Assembly (NCBI GenBank): GCA_022844565.1
Contig: JALHLK010000015.1
Coordinates: forward strand, 35,841-99,840
Direction: 5' to 3'
DNA from: Saprospiraceae bacterium
GTDB lineage: Bacteria; Bacteroidota; Bacteroidia; Chitinophagales; Saprospiraceae
DNA length: 64,000 nucleotides
In this document: piece by piece, positions 8,875 to 17,662 of the stretch
Position numbering within the stretch: position 1 is the stretch's first letter
How the letters are laid out: every line of letters begins with the position of its first letter
Program-made: the position numbers and the translations under genes
Notes under the pieces: model-generated
Database searches by the model: none
What the model saw: only the letters and a program-made list of their open reading frames with translations
What the model was told of the DNA's origin: nothing

Positions 8875-9873
8875 TCACGCAGTTGGATGACGATGAGCTG
8901 CACTATAGCGACCTGTGACAAAATGCTCTAATTGACGCTCAATATCTCCTAAAAGACTACTCGCACCAAAACGGAATAAATTGGGTTGTAACCACTCATC
9001 ACCAAGCTCTTCTTTCATAAGGATCAGCCATGCTATGGCATCTTTCGCTTTAGCAATGCCTCCAGCCGGCTTAAAACCTACTTTATAACCTGTCATTTCT
9101 AAATATTGTCTGATCATTCTAAGCATGACAAGACTCACGGGTAGGGTAGCATTGACAGGTTCTTTACCGGTACTTGTTTTGATAAAATCTGATCCAGCCA
9201 TCATGGCCACCATACTAGCTTGAGCAACTTTTGAGAAAGTAGGAATTTCTCCTGTAGCTAATATGGTCTTGAGGTGTGCGTCACCACAAGCTTCGCGACA
9301 TGCTTTAATTTCATGGTACAATTCTTCCCATTTGGATTGAATGACCAATGCTCTACTGACTACAATGTCTATTTCTGTGGCACCTGCTGCTACTGATTTT
9401 CTGATTTCTCTAAGTTTGTCTTCTAGTTCAATTTGTCCTGCTGGAAAACCTGTAGAAACTGCGGCAATGGGAATATTGCTGCCTTCCAATGCTTGCTTTG
9501 CAAAAGGTATTAAGTTATGATAGACACAAACTGCACCGGTTGTAATGCCTTGATTTTCCATACCCATGGCTATGAGTAAATCTTTTCTGACTGGATTTCT
9601 AGCTTTTGCACATAATCTAACCACATTACTCCGAGTGTCATCTCCAGATAGGGTAGTCAAGTCCATACAAGTAATGGCTTTTAATAGCCACGCAGCTTGC
9701 CATTCTTTTTTGACTGTCCTTCTGCCCACAAGGGTATTTGCCCGTCTATCTACAGCACTTTTATTGATCTTTATCCCTTCAATTACTCCTAAGTCAAAAG
9801 GAATACCTTCATTTCGCGGGTGTTCTTCGATAATATGTGATTTAATCATTTGTTTATCAATATTTCTTGTCAT
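8875..9873 (-). CDS. deoC: Deoxyribose-phosphate aldolase
   Basis: A 332-residue class I aldolase splitting 2-deoxyribose-5-phosphate into glyceraldehyde-3-phosphate and acetaldehyde. The Schiff-base lysine is K232 in SDFIKTSTGKEP and the second active-site lysine is K268 in GFKPAGGIAKAKDAI; the conserved Asp lies in CMDLTTLSGDDT near residue 70. It belongs to the longer subfamily with an N-terminal extension of about 50 residues compared with E. coli DeoC (259). It is separated from deoA by only 3 bp and from the ALDH16 gene by 28 bp. Confidence 0.94.
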   Translation of the reverse strand: MTRNIDKQMIKSHIIEEHPRNEGIPFDLGVIEGIKINKSAVDRRANTLVGRRTVKKEWQAAWLLKAITCMDLTTLSGDDTRSNVVRLCAKARNPVRKDLLIAMGMENQGITTGAVCVYHNLIPFAKQALEGSNIPIAAVSTGFPAGQIELEDKLREIRKSVAAGATEIDIVVSRALVIQSKWEELYHEIKACREACGDAHLKTILATGEIPTFSKVAQASMVAMMAGSDFIKTSTGKEPVNATLPVSLVMLRMIRQYLEMTGYKVGFKPAGGIAKAKDAIAWLILMKEELGDEWLQPNLFRFGASSLLGDIERQLEHFVTGRYSAAHRHPTA

Positions 9874-9876
9874 GAA

Positions 9877-11175
9877 CTATCTTATTATTTTATATATCAA
9901 AGGCTCTTTTGTAGGTTCAATTTCACCAATTTGATAGGCTTCATCCATATATTTTACGGCTAGAGGTAATAATGCTTCGTTATTTGTATATAAAGTTGCT
10001 AAATTCTCTCCTTCGACAACTTGACTACCCACTTTTTTATGAAGAATTATACCTGCTCCAAAATCGATAATATCTCCCTTTTTTTCTCTTCCAGCGCCTA
10101 ACTTCACAGAGGCTAAACCCAATTTTGAAGCTTTTATTTGTTGGATATAGCCATTTGATTTACTATTATATGTTTGAGAAAATGTGTATCTTGGTAACAA
10201 GTCAGTATTTTCTAATGCATTGACATTGCCTCCTTGTGCTTCTATCCAATGTTTTAGTTTTTCAAATGCTAGACCTGAGTGAATCAATTCTTCAAGATGT
10301 TGATAAGCAATTGTTTTATCAGTGTACTTGCCTGAAAGTAGTAACATCTCTGTTCCTAATGTCAAGGTGACTTCATAAAGGTCGGTCGGTCCTTTACCTT
10401 TCAAGACATCTATTGATTCTTTTACTTCTAAGGCATTTCCGATGGCATTTCCCAGGGGTTCTTGCATCGAAGTGATGACCACAGTAAGTTTTTTACTCAT
10501 GCCAGAAGCTATTGTCCTCATGATTTTAGCTAAATGTTCCGCTTCTTCTAAGGTTTTAATAAAAGCACCATCTCCCAGTTTTAGGTCAATAACGATGCCA
10601 TCTGCACCCGAAGCAAGTTTTTTGCTCATAATGCTAGATGCAATGAGCGATAAATTATTTACAGTACCTGTCACATCACGTAATGCGTAGATTTTCTTAT
10701 CTGCCGGTACCAAATTAGCCGTTTGACCAGTTAGTGCAATGCCAATAGTCTTAACTTGATTGACAAAATTTTCTAAACTCATTTCTACGGAAAATCCTGG
10801 TATAGATTCTAATTTATCAATAGTACCACCAGTGTAACTTAGACCTCTACCAGACATTTTTGCAATGGGCACTCCTGCAGCTGCGATCAGGGGAGTGAGG
10901 ATAATACTCGTTTTGTCGCCAACACCTCCTGTACTATGTTTGTCAATCACCACACTTTGTAGAGAACTTAGATCGATCGTTTCACCTGACTGTAACATGG
11001 CCTTAGTCAAAGCTAATGTTTCTTCATCGTCCATGCCATTAAGGAAAATAGCCATCAACAGAGACGACATTTGATAATCTGGAATTCTACCATTGACATA
11101 TCCATCAATAAAATAATTTATCTCCTGTTCGGATAGTCTTTGTTTATCCCGCTTTTTAATGATGATTTCTACCAA
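9877..11175 (-). CDS. deoA: Thymidine/pyrimidine-nucleoside phosphorylase
   Basis: A 432-residue enzyme cleaving thymidine, deoxyuridine and possibly uridine with phosphate to base and (deoxy)ribose-1-phosphate. The family signature MSGRGLSYTGGTIDKLESIPG lies near residues 108-128, with the phosphate loop VIDKHSTGGVGDKTS before it; the C-terminal barrel-sandwich domain (AGREKKGDIIDFGAGI) is present. The length and sequence style are compatible with either thymidine phosphorylase or broader pyrimidine-nucleoside phosphorylase, and I cannot separate these by eye. It is tightly packed between deoB (8 bp) and deoC (3 bp). Confidence 0.92.
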   Translation of the reverse strand: MVEIIIKKRDKQRLSEQEINYFIDGYVNGRIPDYQMSSLLMAIFLNGMDDEETLALTKAMLQSGETIDLSSLQSVVIDKHSTGGVGDKTSIILTPLIAAAGVPIAKMSGRGLSYTGGTIDKLESIPGFSVEMSLENFVNQVKTIGIALTGQTANLVPADKKIYALRDVTGTVNNLSLIASSIMSKKLASGADGIVIDLKLGDGAFIKTLEEAEHLAKIMRTIASGMSKKLTVVITSMQEPLGNAIGNALEVKESIDVLKGKGPTDLYEVTLTLGTEMLLLSGKYTDKTIAYQHLEELIHSGLAFEKLKHWIEAQGGNVNALENTDLLPRYTFSQTYNSKSNGYIQQIKASKLGLASVKLGAGREKKGDIIDFGAGIILHKKVGSQVVEGENLATLYTNNEALLPLAVKYMDEAYQIGEIEPTKEPLIYKIIR

Positions 11176-11183
11176 TGGTTAAA

Positions 11184-12359
11184 CTATTTTATTATTTCTG
11201 AGAAAAAACTCAATCCTTTAGTAGCAAAATTTATGCCCAAACCCTCACTAATCGTGGCAGCAATATCTGCGAAGGATTTTCTATCAGTTATGTGGTTGTT
11301 ATTTTTTACATTTTCACCTTGTATTAATATGGGAATATACTCCCTAGTGTGGTCAGTACCTTTAAAACTTGGATCGTTGCCATGATCTGCCGTGATAATC
11401 AGAATGTCATTTTCATTAAGATTTTCAACTATTTCTGATAGTCGTTGGTCAAACTCGTTGAGACAATTTGCATAACCTTCTAAGTCTCTCCTATGACCAT
11501 AATGCATATCAAAGTCTACTAGATTGGTAAAAATTAAGGCAGCATCTTTATTTTCTTTGATTGATAGTAAAGTTGCGTCTATTCCTTCTTGGTTATCGGC
11601 AGTTTTTATGGATTTGGTTATGCCTTTTCCATCAAATATATCATAGATTTTACCTATGCCTATTACTTCTTTACCACTCTGTGAAATCGAATCTAGTAGC
11701 GTAAAAGGAGGTACTATAGAAAAATCTTTTCTATTTTTAGTCCTGGTGTAATTGCCATTTTCTCCTAGAAACGGTCGTGCGATTACCCTGCCAACTCCTA
11801 GTTCGCCTTGGAGCATTGATCTTGCTATGGCACATATTTCGTACTGTCTCTCGATAGGATATATGCCTTCATGCATGGCAATTTGAAAAACACTGTCTGC
11901 CGATGTATACACAATAGGGTAGTGAGTAGATAAGTGTTCATCTCCTAGTTGAGTTATAATTTCAGTGCCTGATGCTGCATAATTTCCTATGATTTTAGTG
12001 CCAATAGCTTCTTCAAAAGCTCTTATAAAATCAGAAGGAAAACCCTCGTAAAATACAGGAAAAGGTCGATCCAACACAACACCTGCAATTTCCCAATGGC
12101 CAGTAGTTGTATCTTTACCCGCTGATGATTGAAGTGATCGGCCATAACTTCCTGTGATTTCTGTACACTTGGGTAGATCATTGGTTATATCTATATTGCC
12201 CAACCCCATTTTTATGAGATTGGGTATTGACAATATTTTGCTATATTTTGCAATATGACCAAGTGTATTCGCACCTTCATCTCCATATGACTGTGCATCA
12301 GGTAGATAGCCTATGCCGACGCTGTCCATTACGATTAATACAAACCTGTTTATTGACAT
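11184..12359 (-). CDS. deoB: Phosphopentomutase
   Basis: A 391-residue alkaline-phosphatase-superfamily enzyme interconverting (deoxy)ribose-1- and 5-phosphate, feeding DeoC. Metal site and nucleophile are intact: D12 in IVMDSVGIGYLPDA, T85 in SAGKDTTTGHWE, and the ITADHGNDPSFKGTDHTRE block with the second set of metal ligands near the C-terminus. It is the promoter-proximal gene of the deo operon. A -7 box lies 19 bp upstream of its ATG. Confidence 0.95.
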   Translation of the reverse strand: MSINRFVLIVMDSVGIGYLPDAQSYGDEGANTLGHIAKYSKILSIPNLIKMGLGNIDITNDLPKCTEITGSYGRSLQSSAGKDTTTGHWEIAGVVLDRPFPVFYEGFPSDFIRAFEEAIGTKIIGNYAASGTEIITQLGDEHLSTHYPIVYTSADSVFQIAMHEGIYPIERQYEICAIARSMLQGELGVGRVIARPFLGENGNYTRTKNRKDFSIVPPFTLLDSISQSGKEVIGIGKIYDIFDGKGITKSIKTADNQEGIDATLLSIKENKDAALIFTNLVDFDMHYGHRRDLEGYANCLNEFDQRLSEIVENLNENDILIITADHGNDPSFKGTDHTREYIPILIQGENVKNNNHITDRKSFADIAATISEGLGINFATKGLSFFSEIIK

Positions 12360-12378
12360 GCTTAATGACTTTAGATTG

Positions 12379-12452
12379 CAAATATAAGCATTTATTGTAA
12401 TATCTAATTATCTAAAATGGTTTCCGTTATAAAGGTCAACCCTGTTGGTTGA
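12379..12452 (-). promoter_or_regulatory. deo operon promoter with upstream inverted repeat
   Basis: Read on the minus strand, TATATTTG (12386-12379) fits the TAnnTTTG -7 box and leaves 19 bp to the deoB ATG. No TTG is seen at the -33 spacing. About 50 bp further upstream is a short inverted repeat, TCAACC-N5-GGTTGA (12436-12452), which may be an activator or repressor site. The -7 call is moderate, the operator call weak. Confidence 0.5.
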
Positions 12453-12564
12453 ATAAATTACTGGGTAAAAAATTTATTTCACCACCTTTTATACTAAATA
12501 ATTCACTAACGTTACGACTCAAACATACTTTAATATATTTTACCTATCACATACATTTTATTAT

Positions 12565-12572
12565 TAGTTTTG
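12565..12572 (+). promoter_or_regulatory. -7 box for the DUF433/DUF5615 pair
   Basis: TAGTTTTG fits TAnnTTTG and leaves 22 bp to the ATG at 12595, the spacing seen at other genes here. No matching -33 TTG. Confidence 0.4.
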
Positions 12573-12594
12573 TATTTGTAAAACTATTTTTAAA

Positions 12595-12819
12595 ATGGAA
12601 GACTATCATAAAATTATTATTCGTGATCCAAATAAAAGATTTGGAAAACCAATCATTATAAATACCAGAATTAGTGTTTATGACGTATTAAGTTGGTTAG
12701 CCTCTGGCATGTCGCCTCTAGAAATTGTTGAAGATTTTCCTGAATTAAAAGAAACTGACATAAAAGCTTGTTTGGCTTTTGCAGCAGATAGAGAGCGACG
12801 TCTTATATCTGTTTCATGA
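12595..12819 (+). CDS. DUF433 antitoxin (VapB45-like)
   Basis: A 74-residue protein with the DUF433 pattern: IIIRDPNKRFGKPIIINTRISVYDVLSWLASGM at about residues 7-39 and a helix-turn-helix-like segment LEIVEDFPELKETDIKACLAFA. DUF433 proteins are the antitoxin partners of DUF5615 PIN-like toxins. The stop codon overlaps the next ATG (ATGA, 12816-12819), so translation is coupled. It most likely also represses its own promoter. Confidence 0.88.
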   Translation: MEDYHKIIIRDPNKRFGKPIIINTRISVYDVLSWLASGMSPLEIVEDFPELKETDIKACLAFAADRERRLISVS

Positions 12820-13148
12820 AAATATTATTAGATCAAAATATTTCTTTTAAACTTAAATACAGTTTTGCAATATTTTTTAAAGAAGTAAGACATGTTTCAG
12901 ATTTTTCTCTTCAAAATAGCAACGATATAGATATTTGGAACTTTGCTGAAAGAAATGGCTATGCTATACTCACATATGATGCGGATTATTTTGACTTAAG
13001 TATTATAAATGGTCATCCACCTAAAGTAATTTGGGTCAGAGTTGGTAATCTTTCAACAAAACAACTCACTGATATATTGCAAGAACAAATAAATGAAATA
13101 ATTTATTTTTTAAATGACGAATCCACATCGTGTATTGAAATTTTATGA
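12816..13148 (+). CDS. DUF5615 PIN-like toxin (VapC45/Mut7-C type)
   Basis: A 110-residue PIN-like ribonuclease candidate. The N-terminal MKILLDQNIS supplies the first acidic residue, and AILTYDADYFDLS (about residues 48-60) supplies the D-x-D-F/Y motif of the family, followed by PPKVIWVRVGN. Together with the overlapping DUF433 gene it forms a type II toxin-antitoxin module. The module sits between the deo operon promoter and a sugar symporter, with no repeats or integrase next to it, so its mode of arrival is unclear. Confidence 0.87.
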   Translation: MKILLDQNISFKLKYSFAIFFKEVRHVSDFSLQNSNDIDIWNFAERNGYAILTYDADYFDLSIINGHPPKVIWVRVGNLSTKQLTDILQEQINEIIYFLNDESTSCIEIL

Positions 13149-13315
13149 AATCGTATTTTGAACTAATTTCAAACATTAATGCTGAGTCAATAAATTTAAA
13201 GTTGGTAAATTTGTGAGATTTTTATAATTTCAACAAAAAATAATAACAAAGCTAGATTTTATAAATATAAAAACCATATTTTCACATTTCAAATCGAAAC
13301 GTCAAATTTAAAAAT

Positions 13316-14902
13316 ATGGAATTTTCTACGATAGACATTACAATTTTAGTAATTTATCTTATTGGAATGATGGGCTTTGGTATCTGGATAGGTATAAAAG
13401 ATACATCCACTACAGCTGCAGATTACTTTTTAGCTTCAAAATCATTGCCATGGTGGGCAGTGGGGGGATCTTTGATTGCTTCAAATATCTCAGCCGAACA
13501 AATGATAGGAATGGCGGGTTCAGGCTTTGAAGTAGGTATGGCTATCGCTACATATGAGTTAATGGCGGCTGCTACATTGTTGGTAGTTGCAAAGTTTTTA
13601 CTACCTGTTTTTTTAGAAAATGGTATACAAACCATGCCGCAATTTATAGAAAAGAGATTTAACGGAACCGTGCGAACTGGTTTGGCAATATTTTGGGTAT
13701 CACTTTTTATATTTGTGAACATTTCTTCATTATATTATTTAGGAAGTCTTGCGATTGAAAGGATTATTGGCTTACCGATGATTTATGGTGTAATTGGATT
13801 GGTGATTTACTCTGCAGCGTTTTCGATATTTGGCGGACTAAAGGCTGTGGTTTGGACCGATGTAGCACAAGTTATAGTATTGGTATTTGGTGGATTTGTA
13901 GCAACTTATTTTGTATTATCAGCAGTTGGAGATGGCTCAGGGTTCTTAAATGGGTTGAAAATCTTAGTTGAAAAGGCCCCTGAAAAATTTAACATGATAT
14001 TTACAAAAGAAGATACATACGTTGAGGCAGGTACAGGAGCTATAAAATCATCTTATGAGTTGTTGCCAGGATTGGGGGTGCTCATAGGTGGTATGTGGAT
14101 AGCAAATATGTATTATTGGGGATTTAATCAGTATATCATCCAAAGGGCTTTGGCTGCCACTAGTATTAAAGAATCTCAAAAAGGTGTCTTATTTGCCGCA
14201 TATCTGAAAATTATTATGCCTTTAATCGTTGTTATACCTGGTATAGCTGCTTTTGTACTGGGTGCAGAAATTACAAAAGCCGATGAAGCGTATCCTTGGG
14301 TTATCAGTAACTATGTAGGTGTTGGTTTTAAAGGAGTAATTGTGGCTGCAATAATTGCTGCGATAGGTTCTTCCATCAGTTCTATGGTCAATAGTGCATC
14401 AACTATTTACACCCTCGATATTCATACCAAATTAGTATCCAAAGAATTAAGCGAAGAATCTTTGGTGAGAGTTGGGAAAATTTCTGCCGCAGTTGCATTA
14501 GTGATTGGTGCTATTGTTTCTCCAGTGTTAAAAAGTCAAGGTCAAATATTTCAATACATTCAAGAGTACACAGGCTTTATTTCTCCGGGAATTCTCGTTG
14601 TATTTTTATTGGGTTTGTTTTGGCCTAGAGCTACAACAAGAGGAGCATTAGTAGCCGTATTTTTAGCGATACCACTTTCGTTGATTCTTAAAAGTACGAT
14701 GAGTGATGTCGCCTTTTTACATCGAATGGGAATAAGTTTTATCATTTTAACATTGATCATGGTTGGAGTTTCTTTAACAGATAATTCTGTGAGGAAAACA
14801 ATTTCTTTGCCAAAAGGGATTTTTAATACTTCCGCTAGCTTCAATATAGGTAGTATAATTTTATTTGTGATATTGGCAGTGTTTTATGCGATGTTTTGGT
14901 AG
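13316..14902 (+). CDS. Sodium/sugar symporter, vSGLT-like (SSS family)
   Basis: A 528-residue inner membrane protein with about 14 hydrophobic segments. It keeps the sugar-site residues of vSGLT: Q62 and E81 in the ANISAEQ-like (SNISAEQMIGMAGSGFEVG) and ATYELMAA segments, with the same 19-residue spacing as Q69/E88. The YWGFNQYIIQRALAA stretch corresponds to the N260 region of vSGLT. This indicates galactose/glucose-type substrates rather than organic acids or amino acids. It is probably monocistronic, 168 bp after the toxin gene, with a possible terminator after it. It is distinct from the symporter at 1052-2584. Confidence 0.87.
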   Translation: MEFSTIDITILVIYLIGMMGFGIWIGIKDTSTTAADYFLASKSLPWWAVGGSLIASNISAEQMIGMAGSGFEVGMAIATYELMAAATLLVVAKFLLPVFLENGIQTMPQFIEKRFNGTVRTGLAIFWVSLFIFVNISSLYYLGSLAIERIIGLPMIYGVIGLVIYSAAFSIFGGLKAVVWTDVAQVIVLVFGGFVATYFVLSAVGDGSGFLNGLKILVEKAPEKFNMIFTKEDTYVEAGTGAIKSSYELLPGLGVLIGGMWIANMYYWGFNQYIIQRALAATSIKESQKGVLFAAYLKIIMPLIVVIPGIAAFVLGAEITKADEAYPWVISNYVGVGFKGVIVAAIIAAIGSSISSMVNSASTIYTLDIHTKLVSKELSEESLVRVGKISAAVALVIGAIVSPVLKSQGQIFQYIQEYTGFISPGILVVFLLGLFWPRATTRGALVAVFLAIPLSLILKSTMSDVAFLHRMGISFIILTLIMVGVSLTDNSVRKTISLPKGIFNTSASFNIGSIILFVILAVFYAMFW

Positions 14903-14929
14903 ATAAAGTAATAAACTATATTATTTAAT

Positions 14930-14986
14930 ACCTTTTCAAAGTGGACTAAAATCTTGTTAAATCAAAAGGTTTGGCTATTTTTTTTT
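14930..14986 (+). terminator. Possible terminator after the sugar symporter
   Basis: ACCTTTT (14930-14936) pairs with AAAAGGT (14964-14970), followed a few bases later by a run of nine T (14978-14986). The 27-nt loop makes this a weak call. Confidence 0.35.
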
Positions 14987-14991
14987 GTTAA

Positions 14992-15864
14992 TTATCCTTT
15001 GTCCAATCCATCATACCACAACAATTTCAACATTTGCAACTTAAATGTTGAGTATTTCCCTTTTATTAAACTTTCTTGAAGGTATGTGATCCATTTATTT
15101 TTAAAAGGTAAAATATTTAAAATAGGCTTAAAAGTCTTGTATGTTCTTATCAATTTGGTAGGTGAAATTAGGTCTTTTTTATACAATTCATTGAGGTTTA
15201 CGATGGCATTATACGATTTAGTTATAAATGCTTGATTGGTGTCTAACGTAGCATGAATGACCGCATTATCAATATGTAATATACTAAAGTTATTCATCTT
15301 TGCGCTATGGGCAAATGCTAGGTCTTCGTAGCCGTAACCCTCTATGGATTCGTTAAATTTTATTTGGTCAAAATCTCGAGCATTGATCATGAAATTATTG
15401 GAGTGAAAACTTTCGTATGGATTATTATTTCTCTTTGATGCTGGCTTACTTTCTACTTTTCTACCGTATTGATGGTGGACTATATACTCTTTTGATGTGA
15501 AAGATTCATAAACCCGTCCTCCACTAATAATTGAACTTTTACCAACATTAGCGATATAGTTTTTGATATAATTATCCTCATCCACAATTTTACTATCACA
15601 ATCTATGAAAAGAAGATAAGCCTGACTCGCAAGTTGAGCCAATTTATTCCTAATTTTAGCTCTTCCAACATTATCAGATAAGCTTATGTAACTCACATTG
15701 AATAAATGTGAAACATCTTGATTAATGTTTTTAAATTCGATATCAGAAGCATCATCCAATACAATAATTTGATAAGTCACCGCTGCTTTTTCAGCAGAGT
15801 TAACGAGTGAATTTATTAACTTATTGACATCTGTATTATAAACAGGAATGAGTATCGAGATCAT
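14992..15864 (-). CDS. Glycosyltransferase family 2
   Basis: A 290-residue GT-A enzyme. MISILIPVYNTDVNKL begins the nucleotide-binding fold, YLLFIDCDSKI (about 90-100) carries the metal-binding D-x-D, and GYGYEDLAFAHSAK near residue 200 is the acceptor-side ED motif seen in galactosyltransferase-like GT2 proteins. I chose ATG 15864 over the in-frame ATG at 15930: the fold starts at MISILIPVYN, and a -7 box (15890-15883) lies inside the longer reading frame. Donor and acceptor sugars cannot be inferred; no other polysaccharide genes are adjacent. Confidence 0.85.
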   Translation of the reverse strand: MISILIPVYNTDVNKLINSLVNSAEKAAVTYQIIVLDDASDIEFKNINQDVSHLFNVSYISLSDNVGRAKIRNKLAQLASQAYLLFIDCDSKIVDEDNYIKNYIANVGKSSIISGGRVYESFTSKEYIVHHQYGRKVESKPASKRNNNPYESFHSNNFMINARDFDQIKFNESIEGYGYEDLAFAHSAKMNNFSILHIDNAVIHATLDTNQAFITKSYNAIVNLNELYKKDLISPTKLIRTYKTFKPILNILPFKNKWITYLQESLIKGKYSTFKLQMLKLLWYDGLDKG

Positions 15865-15882
15865 TAAGAGTATTTCTAGCTC

Positions 15883-15890
15883 CAAAGATA
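15883..15890 (-). promoter_or_regulatory. -7 box for the GT2 gene
   Basis: On the minus strand TATCTTTG, an exact TAnnTTTG match, ending 18 bp before the chosen ATG at 15864. It supports the shorter start. Confidence 0.5.
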
Positions 15891-16298
15891 GGGTAGATTT
15901 TTCAGATAAAAAATTAAACCTAAAAATCAAAAATAGTTTATGTAATGAGTGTCAAAAGTACAATAAAATCAACACTTTTTGCGACAAATCATCTATAGCT
16001 TTCGGGATAGTGGACAACTGATAGGTGCTTAGCAAAATTCGAGGGCACTCAAATTTAATGAAGGAACTGTAAGCTTATATGACGGCATATTTAATCTTAT
16101 TAATGGAATATTCTTAATTTTGATCTGTAATAGGAAATCCATTCTAGATTTTAGTTTAGAACTAAAGTACAATCCACATCAAATTGTATAGTTCACATCT
16201 TATAAATGATTTATCTCGAACAGATATGGGTACTTATAAAATAAATTCCACTAAATATTTTACTAAGTTCCTCTTTTCGTTTAATAGTTTTTAGAAAA
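15891..16298. other. Intergenic region without recognised genes
   Basis: About 400 bp of AT-rich DNA between the GT2 promoter and the end of hxlR. I see no RNA gene, repeat or long reading frame. The segment around 15980-16060 is less AT-rich than its surroundings and might be an eroded fragment, but I cannot assign it. Confidence 0.4.
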
Positions 16299-16634
16299 TC
16301 ATTGGCGATCAATAATATATTGTTGTCCCCACTTCTCCATTTCTTGAATAATTGGAGATAGGCTTTTACCAACCTCTGACATTGTGTATTCGACCCTTGG
16401 AGGGATTTCGTTAAATTGCTGTCTTGAAATCAAACCATCTCTTTCCAATTCTTTTAATTGTTCCGTCAAAACTTTTCTAGAGATATGAGGTATGCGAGCA
16501 GCGATTTCTCCAAATCTCCTGGTCTCAGATCGTAGACAATATAATATGATAGGTTTCCATTTTCCACCAATCAAACCAATCATTGCAGAGACAGGACACT
16601 TCATTTCGTGATTATTTTTTGTATTAGTTACCAT
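16299..16634 (-). CDS. HxlR family transcriptional regulator
   Basis: A 111-residue winged-helix regulator. The family pattern is complete: MKCPVSAMIGLIGGKWKPIILYCL at residues 12-35 (with the typical N-terminal Cys), RRFGEIAARIPHISRKVLTEQLKELE for the recognition helix, and the wing RVEYTMSEVGKSL. It is divergent from the oxidoreductase gene at 16748. The 113-bp intergenic region carries seven GTTAC/GTAAC elements, the first lying inside its own second codon, which suggests autoregulation plus control of the neighbour. HxlR proteins often respond to quinones, aldehydes or other electrophiles. Confidence 0.92.
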   Translation of the reverse strand: MVTNTKNNHEMKCPVSAMIGLIGGKWKPIILYCLRSETRRFGEIAARIPHISRKVLTEQLKELERDGLISRQQFNEIPPRVEYTMSEVGKSLSPIIQEMEKWGQQYIIDRQ

Positions 16635-16711
16635 TTCGTTACCATTATTTTATTTGTTACCAGAAGGTAACAAGTTACATTTAAAAACTAATATTAGTTA
16701 CTTTGTGTTAC
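16627..16711. promoter_or_regulatory. Array of GTTAC/GTAAC half-sites between hxlR and the oxidoreductase
   Basis: GTTAC occurs on the plus strand at 16627, 16638, 16656, 16674, 16697 and 16707, and as GTAAC at 16667. Paired elements form TTGTTACC-N4-GGTAACAA (16654-16673, 8-bp perfect arms) and GTAAC-N2-GTTAC (16667-16678). A separate 14-bp palindrome AACTAATATTAGTT spans 16686-16699. A minus-strand TATATTTG (16718-16711) could be the -7 box for hxlR. The pattern suits an HxlR dimer binding several adjacent sites. Confidence 0.72.
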
Positions 16712-16747
16712 AAATATAATTATTTAATTTAAAACAACAAATAAAAA

Positions 16748-17620
16748 ATGATTTTAGTAACAGGAGCAACAGGGCAATTTGGAAATGCCGCAATTAATTT
16801 TCTACTTAAAAAAGGTGTGAAAGCCGATCAGATTGTCGCATTGGTAAGGAATGAACAAAAGGCCGAAGAGTTAAAAGGCAAAGGTGTCAAAATAGCATTG
16901 GGTGATTATGATGACTATGATTCTCTGGTTCATGCTTTTGAAGGCATCGATAAACTTTTGTTTGTGTCAGGAAGTGATATTCCTAATAGACTTTCTCAGC
17001 ATAAAAACGTAGTTAAAGCTGCAAAAGAGGCTGGAGTAAATCATGTCGTTTATACCAGTGTTGAGCGAAAAAACGAAACGTCGTCGTCACCATTGTGGGT
17101 GGTGGTAGACTCTCATTTAGAAACAGAAAAGGCATTAAAAGAGAGTGGTATTCATTATACTATTTTGAGAAACAACTTGTATATGGATATTGTCCCAGCA
17201 TTTGTTGGTGAAAATGTTTTTGATACGGGTGTGGTTTATTTACCAGCGGATCAAGGAAAAGTTGGGGCAGTTTTAAGAACAGAGTTGGCAGAAGCGACAG
17301 CCAATATATTAAGAGAGGAAGGTCATATTAATAAGGAATATAATTTTTCCAATTCTGTAGCATTTTCTTACCATGAAGTGGCTCAAATATTGTCAGAGAT
17401 ATCAGGCAAATCAATTAACTACATTTCGCCAACTCCGGTTGAGTATGCTGGGACCCTTGCAGAATACGGAGTTCCTCAAGAAATGATAGGTTTATTCTCT
17501 AGCTTTGCAGTTGGCCAAGCACAAGGTGAGTTGGATCGAGAAAGCATAGTGTTTGAGCAAATACTAGGTAGAAAACCTACAACGGTAAATCAATATTTAA
17601 GTCAAGTTTTCAGTTCTTAA
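16748..17620 (+). CDS. NmrA/QorB-like NAD(P)H-binding oxidoreductase
   Basis: A 290-residue atypical short-chain dehydrogenase fold. ILVTGATGQFGNAAINFLLKKG is the Rossmann GxxGxxG segment (residues 2-23), followed by VALVRNEQKAEEL and FVSGSD at the cofactor side. No YxxxK catalytic pair is evident, which matches NmrA-like proteins and the quinone reductase QorB (YtfG). Divergence from an HxlR regulator is the usual context for QorB-like genes, so an electrophile or quinone response is plausible. Substrate is not proven. Confidence 0.85.
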   Translation: MILVTGATGQFGNAAINFLLKKGVKADQIVALVRNEQKAEELKGKGVKIALGDYDDYDSLVHAFEGIDKLLFVSGSDIPNRLSQHKNVVKAAKEAGVNHVVYTSVERKNETSSSPLWVVVDSHLETEKALKESGIHYTILRNNLYMDIVPAFVGENVFDTGVVYLPADQGKVGAVLRTELAEATANILREEGHINKEYNFSNSVAFSYHEVAQILSEISGKSINYISPTPVEYAGTLAEYGVPQEMIGLFSSFAVGQAQGELDRESIVFEQILGRKPTTVNQYLSQVFSS

Positions 17621-17662
17621 TTCTGGCTTTGTAGTCATAAATTTTAGTTGATTTAGTGGATT

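Noticed and set aside
12449..12661. Open frame upstream of and overlapping the DUF433 gene
   Set aside because: It overlaps a recognised antitoxin gene in another frame and contains no motif; the -7 box lies within it.
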